NCBI RefSeq assembly: GCF_002259485.1
Contig: NZ_NPGA01000015.1
Coordinates: forward strand, 124,001 to 188,000
Direction of reading: 5' to 3'
DNA from: Rhodococcus sp. 14-1411-2a
Lineage (GTDB): Bacteria > Actinomycetota > Actinomycetes > Mycobacteriales > Mycobacteriaceae
Length of the DNA stretch: 64,000 nt
A program made the position numbers and the translations under genes. Below the pieces are notes generated by a model. That model did no database searches. It was not told where the DNA came from and was given only the letters and a program-made list of their open reading frames with translations. Positions 30,594 through 39,723 of the stretch are shown here, piece by piece; the first letter of the stretch is position 1, and each line of letters begins with the position of its first letter.

Positions 30594-33439
30594 GGGGCGC
30601 TCACTCGGCCTTGGCTCTGCATTTCCACCTGTGCGTCGAGACGCGCGCCGAGACTACGGAGCACGTCGAGTACCAACCCGACCACGATGAGATACACACC
30701 GAGGTCGAAGAACAATGCGGTGACCAACTTGATGTCGCCGAGGATCGGCAACGTCACCTCCAACGTCGCCGAGGACAACGCCGGGGCTCCGAGGAACATC
30801 GACGCCACCGCGGTTCCGGCCGCGAAGATCAAGCCGAGTCCGAGGATCTTTCCGGCGTCGATCGGAACTGTCTCACCGAGCTCGTAGCGGCCACCGGCCA
30901 AGTACCTCAGCACCAGCGCCAGGCCGGCGGTGAGGCCACCGGCGAAACCGCCTCCGGGAGCGTTGTGACCGGAGAAGAAGAAGTAGATAGAGAGCACCAT
31001 GATCGTCGGGAAGATCAATCGCGTCGTGACCTCGAGAATCAACGAGCGATGACGCGGATCGATCAGATCGCCGCCGAGCAGCCACGTCGTCTCCGCCGCG
31101 TAGTTCGCATCGGAGGACGACGAGGGGGCGTCGGACACCCGCGGAGCGCTACCGAACCGGCGGTTGCGGAAGACCAGGCTCGCCACACCAGTAGCCGCGA
31201 CGAGCAGGACGCAGATCTCGCCGAGAGTGTCCCAGGCGCGGATGTCGACGAGGATCACGTTGATGACGTTCTGGCCGTCGCCCAGGTTGTATGCGGCGTC
31301 CGGCAGGAGCAGCGACACCGGGTCTGTGTTTCGGGCGTTCATCGCGAACGCACCCAGGATGCTCACGGTCGCCCCGACGGCGACGGCGAGCACCGCGCGA
31401 GGTCCACGCGATCCGGCCGAACCCCGGTCGTCGACCTCGGCCGGGAGCTTGCGCAGGACGAGCACGAACATCACGAGGGTCAAGGTCTCGACGAGGAACT
31501 GGGTCAGCGCCAGGTCCGGGGCACCGTGGATGGCGAAGATGACTCCGCAGCCGTAGCCGGTGAGACCGACGAGAATGACGCTGGCCAAGCGGTTGCGCAT
31601 CACCGTGGCTCCGAGGCCACCCGCGATCATGATGGCCCCGATGATCAGCTGCAACGGGTTGTTCCACAGGGTGTAGTCCAAGTCCGGTTCTGCGCCGAGG
31701 ATCAGCACGATCATCGGCAGCAGCACCAGCGTCAGCAGGATCGTGCCCTGAGTGAGAGGGAGCGAACCGCGCTGCGTGGTGCCGGTGAGGCGGATCGACA
31801 GGGTGTCCATGGACTTGAGCACGTTGTCGTAGATGCGGTCTGCGTTGCCGAGCGGAGGATGCTCGAACTTGAGCCGGTTGACCACCCGATGCGCGATGAA
31901 CAACCCGACACCACCGGTGACGACGACGACGGTCAGCGCGAGCGGAAGATTGAAACCGTGCCAGAGGGCCAGGTGGTAGGGCTCCTGGCCGTACGACGGG
32001 AGGGTGCGAGCGTAGGGACTGACGATGTGGTCGACGACCGAGGATGCGAACCCGGCGACCAGACCGAGCACCGCCAGGAAGGCGGGTGCGGCGAGGAACA
32101 GTGCGGCCGGCGCGTGCATCGCCTTGACCGACGGACTCGCTCGCTTGAGCTGCTTGCGCGCGAACGCGCCCCAGACGAACCGAATGCTGTAGGTGACCGT
32201 GAGTATCGAGCCGATCACCAGGCCTGCGACGACGACGGCCGCGACCGTGGGATCGAGCGTCGGCGTGCTGATCACGGCCGACAACGCCGTCTCCTTGCCG
32301 ACGAACCCGAGCATCGGCGGAAGTCCGGCCATGCTGGCCGCGGCCAGCGCGGCTATCGCGGCGAGCCAGGGAGCCTTCTTGCCCAGGTGAGCAAGTTTGC
32401 GGATGTCGCGGGTGCCGGTGGTGTGATCGATGATGCCGACGACCATGAACAGCGTCGCTTTGAACATCGCGTGGGCGATCACCATCGTCAGGCCGGCGAG
32501 CATCGCCTTCTCCGAGCCGATGCCGACCAACACCATGAGGAAGCCGAGCTGGCTGACGGTGCCGAACGCGAGGATCAGCTTGAGGTCGAATGCGCGCAGA
32601 GCGCGCCACCCGGCCAGGATCATCGACAGCAGTCCGAGGCTGATCACCGTGGCGCGCCACGGGCCGGAATCGGCGAACCCCGGGGCCAGGCGCGCCACCA
32701 GGTAGATGCCCGCTTTGACCATGGCAGCGGCGTGAAGGTAGCCGCTGACCGGTGTCGGGGCGGCCATGGCTCCGGGGAGCCAGAAGTGCAGTGGCACGAT
32801 GGCCGACTTGCTCAGTGCGCCGATGAGGACCAGCACGATCGCGACACCGGGCAACCAGCCGCCCGGCGCGTTCGCGACCAGCTCGGAGAGGTTGTAGGTG
32901 CCGGACACCTGGCCGAGGATGATGATGCCGACCAGCATCGCCAGGCCACCCGCGGTGGTGACGAGCAGTGCCTGGGTGGCCGCTCGTCTGCTCGACGCAC
33001 GCTCGGCGTAGTGGCCGACGAGCAGGAACGACAGGACCGTCGTGATTTCCCAGAAGATGTAGAGCACCAGCATGTTGTCGCTGGTGATGAGGCCGAACAT
33101 CGCACCGGAGAACGCGACCATTTCGGCGGCGAACAGCCCGAGCCGGGGCTCGTCGTCCTCGAAGTAACGCGCGCAGTAGAGCAGAATCAGTGCGCCGATG
33201 CCGAGAACCAGCAGCGACATGATGGCCGCGAGAGAGTCGAACCGCATGTCGATGTTCATCGACAGGCCGGGGACCCATTCGATGTTCAGTTTCTGTTCGG
33301 TTCCCCAGTTGCCGAACACCCAGATCAGGCTGAGCAGGGGTACGAGCGCGAGTGGGAAAAAGGCATTGCGACCCCACCAGCGGACGAACAGTGGCGCGAG
33401 CAGCGCGGCGGCGGCATGCGCAAGAAGAATGGCGAGCAA
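30590..33439 (-). CDS. mrpA: Mrp antiporter subunit A fused to MrpB
   Basis: A 949-residue fusion: NuoL-like N-terminal part (about residues 1-500) with proton-channel motifs (LLVGHYAERASSRRAATQAL, LSKSAIVPLHFWLPGAMAAP, AHAMFKATLFMVVG), a NuoJ-like part, and a C-terminal MrpB domain (about 780-949; FSGHNAPGGGFAGGLTAG). The fusion is usual in actinobacteria and explains why no separate mrpB is found. Starts at TTG 33439 with GGAG 9 nt upstream. First gene of mrpA-C-D-E-F-G; three helically phased direct repeats lie about 75-105 bp upstream. Confidence 0.95.
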   Translation of the reverse strand: MLAILLAHAAAALLAPLFVRWWGRNAFFPLALVPLLSLIWVFGNWGTEQKLNIEWVPGLSMNIDMRFDSLAAIMSLLVLGIGALILLYCARYFEDDEPRLGLFAAEMVAFSGAMFGLITSDNMLVLYIFWEITTVLSFLLVGHYAERASSRRAATQALLVTTAGGLAMLVGIIILGQVSGTYNLSELVANAPGGWLPGVAIVLVLIGALSKSAIVPLHFWLPGAMAAPTPVSGYLHAAAMVKAGIYLVARLAPGFADSGPWRATVISLGLLSMILAGWRALRAFDLKLILAFGTVSQLGFLMVLVGIGSEKAMLAGLTMVIAHAMFKATLFMVVGIIDHTTGTRDIRKLAHLGKKAPWLAAIAALAAASMAGLPPMLGFVGKETALSAVISTPTLDPTVAAVVVAGLVIGSILTVTYSIRFVWGAFARKQLKRASPSVKAMHAPAALFLAAPAFLAVLGLVAGFASSVVDHIVSPYARTLPSYGQEPYHLALWHGFNLPLALTVVVVTGGVGLFIAHRVVNRLKFEHPPLGNADRIYDNVLKSMDTLSIRLTGTTQRGSLPLTQGTILLTLVLLPMIVLILGAEPDLDYTLWNNPLQLIIGAIMIAGGLGATVMRNRLASVILVGLTGYGCGVIFAIHGAPDLALTQFLVETLTLVMFVLVLRKLPAEVDDRGSAGSRGPRAVLAVAVGATVSILGAFAMNARNTDPVSLLLPDAAYNLGDGQNVINVILVDIRAWDTLGEICVLLVAATGVASLVFRNRRFGSAPRVSDAPSSSSDANYAAETTWLLGGDLIDPRHRSLILEVTTRLIFPTIMVLSIYFFFSGHNAPGGGFAGGLTAGLALVLRYLAGGRYELGETVPIDAGKILGLGLIFAAGTAVASMFLGAPALSSATLEVTLPILGDIKLVTALFFDLGVYLIVVGLVLDVLRSLGARLDAQVEMQSQGRVSAP

Positions 33440-33512
33440 AAATCACTCCGTCGTCTCGGTCGCATCGGCGGTGAAACCGAGCGGTGGTCGTAGGGCGGCG
33501 ATGAGTAGGGTG

Positions 33513-33542
33513 TGCGAAGTCCGTGTGAAGTTCGATGTGAAG
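33513..33542 (-). promoter_or_regulatory. three CTTCRCA direct repeats upstream of mrpA
   Basis: On the mrpA strand the heptamer CTTCACA occurs at 33542-33536 and 33530-33524, and CTTCGCA at 33519-33513: spacings of 12 and 11 bp, about one helical turn. Arrays of this kind are typical for OmpR/PhoP-type response regulators. The binding protein is not identifiable from the sequence. Confidence 0.45.
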
Positions 33543-33671
33543 CTTTGAGAAATAATGAACCGGTTGCCGAGCGGCAGCCGCGAGTTGTCGTTGTCCACTT
33601 TACTTTGCGAGGTAGGCGGCGTGCCAGGCGGTACAGAACGGTGCGGGTCCGTGAGTGAGGGGAGCGCGTCG

Positions 33672-34082
33672 GTGACCGATTCGAGGCTCATTCGGACCGC
33701 CGGGCTGGCGTACGTCCGCGATCGTCGAATGATTCAGACACGATCGGCCGGAAAGTCCGCGTTCTACATGGCGGGCGGAAAGATCGACCCGGGCGAGACA
33801 CCCGAGCAAGCACTGCATCGCGAGATCAGGGAAGAGCTCGATGCAGCGGTGACGGACGCCCGGCTCCTCGGGGTGTTCGAATGTGAGGCCTGGGGGCACC
33901 CGGCAGGAACCCCGCTCGAGATCACGTGTTTCCTCGCCGATCTGGCGACCGAGCCGACGCCGACCAGCGAGATCGCAGAGATCAGGTACTTCACCCGAGA
34001 CGAGTACGCCGCCATGCCGGACGTCGCTCCGGGATCGCTGATGGTGTTCGACCGGATGAAAGCGCTCGATTTGATCGACTGA
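33672..34082 (+). CDS. NUDIX hydrolase
   Basis: A 136-residue NUDIX domain protein. The Nudix box GGKIDPGETPEQALHREIRE continues EELD, so the last conserved Gly of the box is Asp, a tolerated variation. Other family features: RTAGLAYVRDRR at the N-terminus and FECEAWGHPAGTPLEIT. GTG at 33672 chosen; the frame is open 117 bp further up but that part is Ser/Gly-rich and lies in promoter space divergent from mrpA. Substrate not predictable. Ends 61 bp before the PEP-mutase-family gene. Confidence 0.85.
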   Translation: MTDSRLIRTAGLAYVRDRRMIQTRSAGKSAFYMAGGKIDPGETPEQALHREIREELDAAVTDARLLGVFECEAWGHPAGTPLEITCFLADLATEPTPTSEIAEIRYFTRDEYAAMPDVAPGSLMVFDRMKALDLID

Positions 34083-34102
34083 AGCGCGTATGTTGGTCGT
34101 AG

Positions 34103-34120
34103 AGAGAACGTACGTTCTCT
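34103..34120. promoter_or_regulatory. 18-bp perfect palindrome, probable TetR-type operator
   Basis: AGAGAACGTACGTTCTCT is a perfect palindrome 23 bp upstream of the ATG of the PEP-mutase-like gene. Its length and ACGTACGT centre are typical of TetR operators. No regulator gene is adjacent, so the repressor must be encoded elsewhere. Confidence 0.65.
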
Positions 34121-34143
34121 GTCGGTCACCGCGAAGGAGTCTC

Positions 34144-34896
34144 ATGACGAACCTGTCCCAGAAAGCCACCACCCTGCTCGAGCTGCACAAGCCGGGCAAC
34201 CCGGTCGTATTGCCGACGGTGTGGGACGCCTGGTCTGCCAACCTCGCCGTCTCCGCCGGGTTCGCCGCGCTGACCGTCGGAAGCCACCCCGTCTCGGACT
34301 CCATCGGCAAGCCCGACAACGAGGGCATCACCTTCGACGAACTGCTCACCCGCATCTCGCAGATCTCCGCAGCCGTCGACGTTCCGCTGTCGGTCGACAT
34401 CGAATCCGGCTACGGCGAGGACCCCAAGCGACTCATCGACGGACTGATCTCTGCCGGAGCCGTCGGCCTCAACATCGAGGACACCGTGCACAGCGAAGGC
34501 GGACGCCTCCGCGAAGCGCAGGAACACGCAGACTTCGTCGGAGCACTGCGCGCAGCATCCGACGCCACCGACGTCCACGTGGTCATCAACGCCCGCACCG
34601 ACCTGTTCGTCAAGGCAATCGGCGACGAGAGTGACCGCGTCGACCGAGCCATCGCCCGGTTGAAGCTGTGCGCCGCAGCCGGTGCCGACTCGCTCTACCC
34701 CGTCGGCTTCCACAACGACGCGGACTACAAGCGTCTCGCCGAGGAACTCCCGCTGCCGATCAACGCCATCGCGAACCCGGCCGAGGGCGACCTGTCGCAC
34801 TTCGCCTCCCTGGGCGTGGGTCGCATCAGCTTCGGCCCGATCTTCCAGATGGAACTGGCCAAGCGGGCAGAGGAAATCCTCGGCCGCTGGAAGTGA
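34144..34896 (+). CDS. isocitrate lyase/PEP mutase superfamily protein
   Basis: A 250-residue TIM-barrel enzyme of the PEP mutase/ICL superfamily. Seen: LPTVWDAWSANLAVSAGF, VDIESGYGEDP (Mg-binding acidic residues), GLNIEDT, VVINARTD and SFGPIFQMEL. It lacks the KKCGH motif of true isocitrate lyases, so it is more likely a PEP-mutase-like lyase or phosphonate/oxaloacetate-type enzyme; relatives include carboxyphosphonoenolpyruvate mutases. ATG at 34144 follows GAAGGAG. The palindrome just upstream suggests single-gene regulation. Confidence 0.85.
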   Translation: MTNLSQKATTLLELHKPGNPVVLPTVWDAWSANLAVSAGFAALTVGSHPVSDSIGKPDNEGITFDELLTRISQISAAVDVPLSVDIESGYGEDPKRLIDGLISAGAVGLNIEDTVHSEGGRLREAQEHADFVGALRAASDATDVHVVINARTDLFVKAIGDESDRVDRAIARLKLCAAAGADSLYPVGFHNDADYKRLAEELPLPINAIANPAEGDLSHFASLGVGRISFGPIFQMELAKRAEEILGRWK

Positions 34897-34918
34897 GAGC
34901 GGCTTCGCCGCAGGTGAG

Positions 34919-34945
34919 CGGGAGTGGAGCCTGCGGAACGACCCA
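34919..34945. repeat. single copy of the GGAGTGGAGCC repeat
   Basis: GGGAGTGGAGCCTGCGGAAC then GACCCA; same core as the tandem arrays upstream of pta and def. Here it is a lone unit beside the 40-bp hairpin, between two convergent genes, so it cannot be a promoter element for either of them. Confidence 0.85.
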
Positions 34946-34946
34946 G

Positions 34947-34986
34947 GTGAGTGGAAACTCGTAGCCTGCTACGAGTTTCCGCTCAC
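34947..34986. terminator. 40-bp hairpin, probable bidirectional terminator
   Basis: 19-bp arms (34947-34965 and 34968-34986; GTGAGTGGAAACTCGTAGC with one G-T pair) and a 2-nt loop, between convergent genes. A close relative is at 40498-40537. The final TCAC supplies the TGA stop of the AAA ATPase gene on the minus strand. There is no T-run, as often in high-GC actinobacterial terminators. Confidence 0.8.
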
Positions 34987-37166
34987 GACCCGTAGGCCCG
35001 CAGATGCGCCACCTGCTCGGGATCGAGTGACGGTCTGACCGTCGCCCGAGCGGCGGCGACGTCGGCGGCGGTGACGTCGGCTGCATCCATCGACCGACGC
35101 ATCGCCGTCAGTGCGGCCTCGCGCAGCAACGCCGCGCAGTCTGCCGCGGAGTAGCCGTCGAGATCGCGGGCGAGAGACTCGAGATCGACGTCCTCGGCGA
35201 GCGGGATGGATTTGCCCGACGCCTTCAGAATGTCCACTCGCGCATCGGAATCCGGCGGCGGCACGAACACCAGACGCTCGAGTCGGCCCGGCCGCAGCAG
35301 TGCGGGATCGATCAGATCGGGTCGGTTGGTTGCCCCGAGTACGACGACGTCACGCAACGGTTCGACGCCGTCGAGTTCGGTCAGCAGCGCCGCGACGACT
35401 CGATCGCCGACGCCGGAATCCGAGCTCTGGCCGCGTCGGGGCACGAGGGCATCCACCTCGTCCAGGAAGATCAGCGAGGGAGCGGAATCTCGGGCGCGTT
35501 GAAAGAGTTCTCGGACAGCCTTTTCCGAGGAGCCGACCCATTTGTCCATCAGCTCTGCGCCCTTGACCGAGTGCACGCTGAGCTGCCCGGAGCTGGCCAG
35601 TGCGCGCACGAGGAACGTCTTGCCGCAGCCGGGCGGACCGTACAGAAGAACTCCCCGCGGCGGCTCGATTCCCAATCGCGCGAACGAATCCGGGTGACGC
35701 AGCGGCCACAGTACCGCCTCGGTGAGTGCCTGCTTGGTCTCCACCATGTCGCCGACGTCGTCGAGCGTGAGACTACCGATCGCCAGTTCTTCGCTTCCCG
35801 AACGCGACAGCGGGCGAATGACCTGAAGAGCGCCCACCAGATCGTCCTGCGTCAACGAGGCCGCGGCCGAATCGTTCGATGCGCGCGCCGCTGCCCGCAG
35901 CGCCGCCTCCCGCGTCAGGGCGGCCAGATCGGCGACCACGAAACCCGGTGTCCTTGAGGCGATCTCGCCCAGGTCGACGTCGCCCTGCGGAACCTTTCGG
36001 AGGAGATGCTCCAGCAATCCCTTGCGGCCTGCCGCGTCGGGCAGGGTCAGGGTGAGTTCACGATCGCACAGGTCCTGACCGCGCAGTCTGGGATCGGTCG
36101 CCTCCGGATGGGCCGTCGTAGCGATCAGGGCGAGACCCGGAGTGTCGACGGCCCGGCGCAGTACATCGAGGACGAACGTGGACGCCGGTTCGGGCTCGGA
36201 GGGCAACAACGCGTCGACGTCGGTGATGAGCAGAACCCCGGAACCGGCGAGTTCGTCCACTGCCGCGGTGACGCGATCGACCCGGGCCGACGCCTCGAGC
36301 GCGCCGATCGACGGTCCGTCCAGCACGACGCATGCGCGTTCACCGACGACCGCGCGCGCCAACGTCGCCTTGCCGACCCCACCCGGTCCGGTGATCAACA
36401 CCCCCAGATGCGGCGATGCGCCGAGCGTTGCCAGCAACTCCGACTCGTCCAACGCCAGCCGCAGCCACTCGGTCAGCTTGGCCGCCTGCGCGCTCACTCC
36501 CACCAGATCGGCTGCGCTCACTCTGGCCGCCGTGGCTTTCTGTGGCGCTGACACAGGTGCGGATGCCGAGGCAGCGACGGTGCCGGAGCCCCACCCGACC
36601 GCCGAATTGGGTTGCACACTGACCGGCTCATTCGACGGGTCGACGGCCGAGACCGTCAACAGTTCGGTGGTCCACGCAACCCCGAATGTCCTCGACAGCG
36701 CCTGCGTCGCAGATGTCGTCGAGGTTCCGGGGCCGAGATCACGGGGGAGGAGTGAGACCGTGTCACCCACCGTCAGTACCTTGCCGAGCAACGCTTGTCG
36801 CAGGGTGGCGTCGGAGATGGAACCGGTGGCGAGCGCGGAGCCGGTCACGGTCACGGCCTTGGCCCCGTAGACGGTGACGGGTCCGACTGCGACAGAAGCA
36901 TTTTCGCGAAGGCCGGTGTTGGAGAGCGTCACGTCGTCCAGCAACGCGGTGCCCTGAGGTGATCCCTCGGGAGCCGCGGCGACGACGGCGGCTGTGCGAC
37001 GAGAACCGATGAGCGACACCGCATCCCATTCCCGCAGGCCCAGCGCCGCAAGGACTTCCGGATGCAGGCGCACGACGCCGCGTCGGGCATCGGCCGCCGA
37101 GGTGTTGAGGCGGGCAGTGAGAACGAGCTCAGGCGTCGTCGAGCGAGATTCGGTCACCACAGCCAC
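34983..37166 (-). CDS. double AAA ATPase, CDC48/VAT-like
   Basis: A 727-residue ATPase: N-terminal double-psi-barrel-like substrate domain (about 1-180), then two AAA modules. Module 1 has Walker A TGPGGVGKAT (about 259-268) but Walker B ends ITDVDALL, without the usual catalytic Glu, so it may bind rather than hydrolyse ATP. Module 2 is complete: YGPPGCGKTFLVRAL, Walker B LIFLDEVDALVPRRG, GATNRPDLIDPALLRPGR. Corresponds to Rv0435c of M. tuberculosis. Expected to unfold or disassemble proteins; partner proteases are not encoded nearby. Precedes pssA on its flank; psd-pssA run in the same direction upstream. Confidence 0.92.
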   Translation of the reverse strand: MAVVTESRSTTPELVLTARLNTSAADARRGVVRLHPEVLAALGLREWDAVSLIGSRRTAAVVAAAPEGSPQGTALLDDVTLSNTGLRENASVAVGPVTVYGAKAVTVTGSALATGSISDATLRQALLGKVLTVGDTVSLLPRDLGPGTSTTSATQALSRTFGVAWTTELLTVSAVDPSNEPVSVQPNSAVGWGSGTVAASASAPVSAPQKATAARVSAADLVGVSAQAAKLTEWLRLALDESELLATLGASPHLGVLITGPGGVGKATLARAVVGERACVVLDGPSIGALEASARVDRVTAAVDELAGSGVLLITDVDALLPSEPEPASTFVLDVLRRAVDTPGLALIATTAHPEATDPRLRGQDLCDRELTLTLPDAAGRKGLLEHLLRKVPQGDVDLGEIASRTPGFVVADLAALTREAALRAAARASNDSAAASLTQDDLVGALQVIRPLSRSGSEELAIGSLTLDDVGDMVETKQALTEAVLWPLRHPDSFARLGIEPPRGVLLYGPPGCGKTFLVRALASSGQLSVHSVKGAELMDKWVGSSEKAVRELFQRARDSAPSLIFLDEVDALVPRRGQSSDSGVGDRVVAALLTELDGVEPLRDVVVLGATNRPDLIDPALLRPGRLERLVFVPPPDSDARVDILKASGKSIPLAEDVDLESLARDLDGYSAADCAALLREAALTAMRRSMDAADVTAADVAAARATVRPSLDPEQVAHLRAYGS

Positions 37167-37190
37167 ACTAACGGGTCGGCTCCGCGCGGA

Positions 37191-38045
37191 TCAGCTGCGA
37201 GGCCGACGCAGTCCCAGACGAGCCTGCGACCGGCGCGCATTTCCCGGAGCTCGGCGGATGGCCCGACGCTCGGCGCGACGCTCGGCCGGCTTGGCGTCCC
37301 AGGTGTACGGGCGCGCGGCGGTCCACCGCTGCGAGCGCACTGCGAACGGGATGTGCACCAGGTAGGCCAACACCAGGCCCATTAGCAGGATCAGCGGGAA
37401 CGTGATGAGCGCGGCTGCGAGCAGTGCGACGAGCACCAGCAGGATCGCGGCCAGCCGCGGCGGCACCGAGACCGTCTTGAGCGCGAGCGTGGGGATGCGG
37501 CTGACGATGAGACCGGCGGTGAGGATCGCCCATCCGGCGACGACGTAGAACGAGGCCCACCAGCCGTCGCCGAACTGCTCGAAACCCGCGATCGGTGCCA
37601 TGGCGATGAGCGCTCCGGCCGGTGCGGGAACACCGGTGAAGTACTCGCGCGCGTAAGCGGGAGTGTCGTCCTCGTCGAGCAGAGTGTTGAAGCGCGCGAG
37701 GCGGAGCACGATGCTCACCGCGTAGACCAGCGCCACGATCCAGCCGCCGCTGCTGCCCTCGAGCAGTGTCACGTACAGCACCAGCGCCGGGGCGACACCG
37801 AACGAGATGGCGTCGGACAGCGAATCCAGTTCGGCACCGATCTTGCTGGTGGCGTCGAGCAATCGGGCGATGCGACCGTCCAACGCATCGAGGATCGCAG
37901 CGGCACCGATCATGGCGAGCGCGGTACCGAGCTGGCCGTCGAGGGCGAACTTGACCGCGGACAGGCCGGAGCACAGCGCGAGAATCGTGACGACGGACGG
38001 GAGCAGACGAATGGCAGCAGGTGGCTTGGCGCGTCTGGTGATCAT
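37191..38045 (-). CDS. pssA: CDP-diacylglycerol-serine O-phosphatidyltransferase
   Basis: Makes phosphatidylserine from CDP-diacylglycerol and serine. 284 residues, about eight membrane spans, with the complete CDP-alcohol phosphotransferase motif DGRIARLLDATSKIGAELDS continuing LSD (residues about 56-78). The C-terminus is Arg-rich. ATG at 38045 places MITRRAKPP before the first span; the open frame continues upstream through psd in another frame and is not used. It lies 8 nt after psd, the enzyme that uses its product; together they make phosphatidylethanolamine. Confidence 0.93.
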   Translation of the reverse strand: MITRRAKPPAAIRLLPSVVTILALCSGLSAVKFALDGQLGTALAMIGAAAILDALDGRIARLLDATSKIGAELDSLSDAISFGVAPALVLYVTLLEGSSGGWIVALVYAVSIVLRLARFNTLLDEDDTPAYAREYFTGVPAPAGALIAMAPIAGFEQFGDGWWASFYVVAGWAILTAGLIVSRIPTLALKTVSVPPRLAAILLVLVALLAAALITFPLILLMGLVLAYLVHIPFAVRSQRWTAARPYTWDAKPAERRAERRAIRRAPGNARRSQARLGLRRPRS

Positions 38046-38053
38046 GTCGGTTT

Positions 38054-38770
38054 CTACTGCGAGAGCTCGGCGAGCACTGTTTCGGCACCGACGGCCCGCT
38101 GGCCGCGTTCGACCAGCAGGGTGGTGCCCGCCGGGAAGTAGGTGTCCACGCGGGATCCGAATCGGATCAGTCCGTAAGTGTCGCCGATCGACAAGGTGTC
38201 GCCGACCTTGGCGTTGTTGATGATGCGTCGCGCAATGAGGCCGGCGATCTGCACGACGGCGACATCCTGACCGGAAGCGGTTCTGATGTGCATGCTGTTG
38301 CGCTCGTTGACCTCGCTGGCCTCGGCGAGGTCGGCGGATTTGAACTGACCGCGACGGTGCACCACTTCCACGACTTTTCCGGCGACGGGAACACGCTGTA
38401 CGTGGACGTCGAGGACGGAGAGGAAGACGCTGACGCGCGGGACCGGCTCGGAGCCGAGAGCGAGCTCGGCCGGAGGAACGGCAGTGTCGACGAGTGTGAC
38501 CAGGCCGTCGGCGGGAGCGACGACGACGCCGGGGCGATTCGGCGGCACTCGCGACGGGTGGCGGAAGAAGGTGGCGCAGGCTCCGGCGGCAACGAGGCCG
38601 GCGTTGCGGACCCACTTGGAGCGTCGACCGAGAACGGCGACGGCCAGCGGACCGCCGACGAACGGCAGCCCTGCGGGGTGTAGCGGTGGAATCGTTTCAC
38701 GGACCAAGTCGACGATGTGAGCCGCTCCGGTGCGGGGCGGTTGACCAATCGGGGCGGGACGGCGTGCCAC
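38054..38770 (-). CDS. psd: phosphatidylserine decarboxylase
   Basis: A 238-residue proenzyme of the short (PSD-II-like) class that decarboxylates phosphatidylserine to phosphatidylethanolamine. Self-cleavage occurs at the Gly-Ser in [12 protein letters not shown] (Ser becomes the pyruvoyl group). Other motifs: [32 protein letters not shown] and [16 protein letters not shown]. First gene of the psd-pssA pair. The upstream 133-bp gap holds its promoter and the 3' end of nothing recognisable. Confidence 0.94.
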   Translation of the reverse strand: MARRPAPIGQPPRTGAAHIVDLVRETIPPLHPAGLPFVGGPLAVAVLGRRSKWVRNAGLVAAGACATFFRHPSRVPPNRPGVVVAPADGLVTLVDTAVPPAELALGSEPVPRVSVFLSVLDVHVQRVPVAGKVVEVVHRRGQFKSADLAEASEVNERNSMHIRTASGQDVAVVQIAGLIARRIINNAKVGDTLSIGDTYGLIRFGSRVDTYFPAGTTLLVERGQRAVGAETVLAELSQ

Positions 38771-38903
38771 GGTCTCCTCTAACTTTTGTCGGACATGTGT
38801 CGGCAGGTCGTGGTGCTGCGAGCGAATCGTGTGTCGAACACGCGACTGCCGGAGCCATCACAGCGTACGTGAGGGCCCCGGCAGTCGAGAGGTGCGAGTG
38901 AGA

Positions 38904-39170
38904 TCAGACGCGGCTGCGGCCCGTCACGAGCTTGACCAGGAACAGCAGGATGCACGCGCCGAGCAGGCAGGTGATGAAGCTGAAGATGATTCCGCCGCCC
39001 TCGACGTCGAGGAACGTGCTGAGCAGGAAGCCGCCCAGGAGGCCGCCGACGATGCCGACGACGATGTTCAGGATGATGCCCATCTGAGCATCCGTCTTCA
39101 TGATCTTGCTACCGATCCAGCCGGCGAGTCCGCCGATGATGATCCAGCCTACAAATCCGAGTCCCAACAT
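38904..39170 (-). CDS. GlsB/YeaQ/YmgE-type stress membrane protein
   Basis: An 88-residue protein of the transglycosylase-associated (GlsB/YeaQ) family: three hydrophobic segments with glycine-rich helices (GWIIIGGLAGWIGSKIMK, GIILNIVVGIVGGLLGGF, FSFITCLLGACILLFLV). The family is small, stress-induced in several bacteria, with no proven activity. Ribosome site GGGGGC-like upstream of ATG at 39170. Monocistronic by spacing. Confidence 0.85.
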   Translation of the reverse strand: MLGLGFVGWIIIGGLAGWIGSKIMKTDAQMGIILNIVVGIVGGLLGGFLLSTFLDVEGGGIIFSFITCLLGACILLFLVKLVTGRSRV

Positions 39171-39258
39171 AGGGTGCCCCCACTTTCCGTTCGTGTTTGT
39201 TGCTTGTCGAAACGACGGATGCCCGCGGGAAACAAACCTGAAACATTCCTGAGAAAAG

Positions 39259-39723
39259 TTATTTCTGGCTGGACTTCTCGCTCTCGGCCTTGATTCGACG
39301 CAGGGTCTTGTTCATGCCCTCGACGAGTTCGACGTCGAACTCGTCGATGCCCCCGAGGATGCGCTTGACCAGCAGTGACGACACTGCCGTGGTGCCCGTC
39401 GGTGCCTCCCGCTTCTCGACGACGGTTGTTCCGGTCGCGGTGGGAGTGAGCGTGTAGGACCAGATCGTCTTGTTCTCCACGACGCGGAACGCGAGTTCGC
39501 GGTTGGGTTCGAAGGTGACGACCTTGGCGGTGGTCGGCCAGACGAGCATCCCCTTGCGGTTGACGTTGAGCGTCTTGGTGCCCTTGCCGACCGGTCCGCC
39601 GAAGACCTTCATCTTCTTGCACTGCGGGCTCCACTCGCCCATGCGCTGCAGATCGGACACGATCGACCAGACGGTCTCGGGGCTCGCGGCGATGTCGATC
39701 GTGGCTTCGAGAGTCTTGCTCAA
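39259..39723 (-). CDS. SRPBCC-family protein (polyketide cyclase/START-like)
   Basis: A 154-residue START/Bet v1-fold protein: LEATIDIAASPETVWSIVSD at the N-terminus, LQRMGEWSP, then a beta-rich core with FEPNRELAFRV and a long C-terminal helix (KRILGGIDEFDVELVEGMNK). The fold binds hydrophobic ligands; the specific ligand cannot be inferred. Starts at ATG 39723, and 169 bp separate it from the divergent membrane-protein/XRE pair. Confidence 0.85.
   Translation of the reverse strand: MSKTLEATIDIAASPETVWSIVSDLQRMGEWSPQCKKMKVFGGPVGKGTKTLNVNRKGMLVWPTTAKVVTFEPNRELAFRVVENKTIWSYTLTPTATGTTVVEKREAPTGTTAVSSLLVKRILGGIDEFDVELVEGMNKTLRRIKAESEKSSQK

Noticed and set aside
30611..33493. A 960-codon plus-strand open frame opposite mrpA
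   Set aside because: Composition is dominated by Asp/Gln/His/Arg as expected for the complement of hydrophobic membrane-protein codons; mrpA on the other strand is unmistakable.
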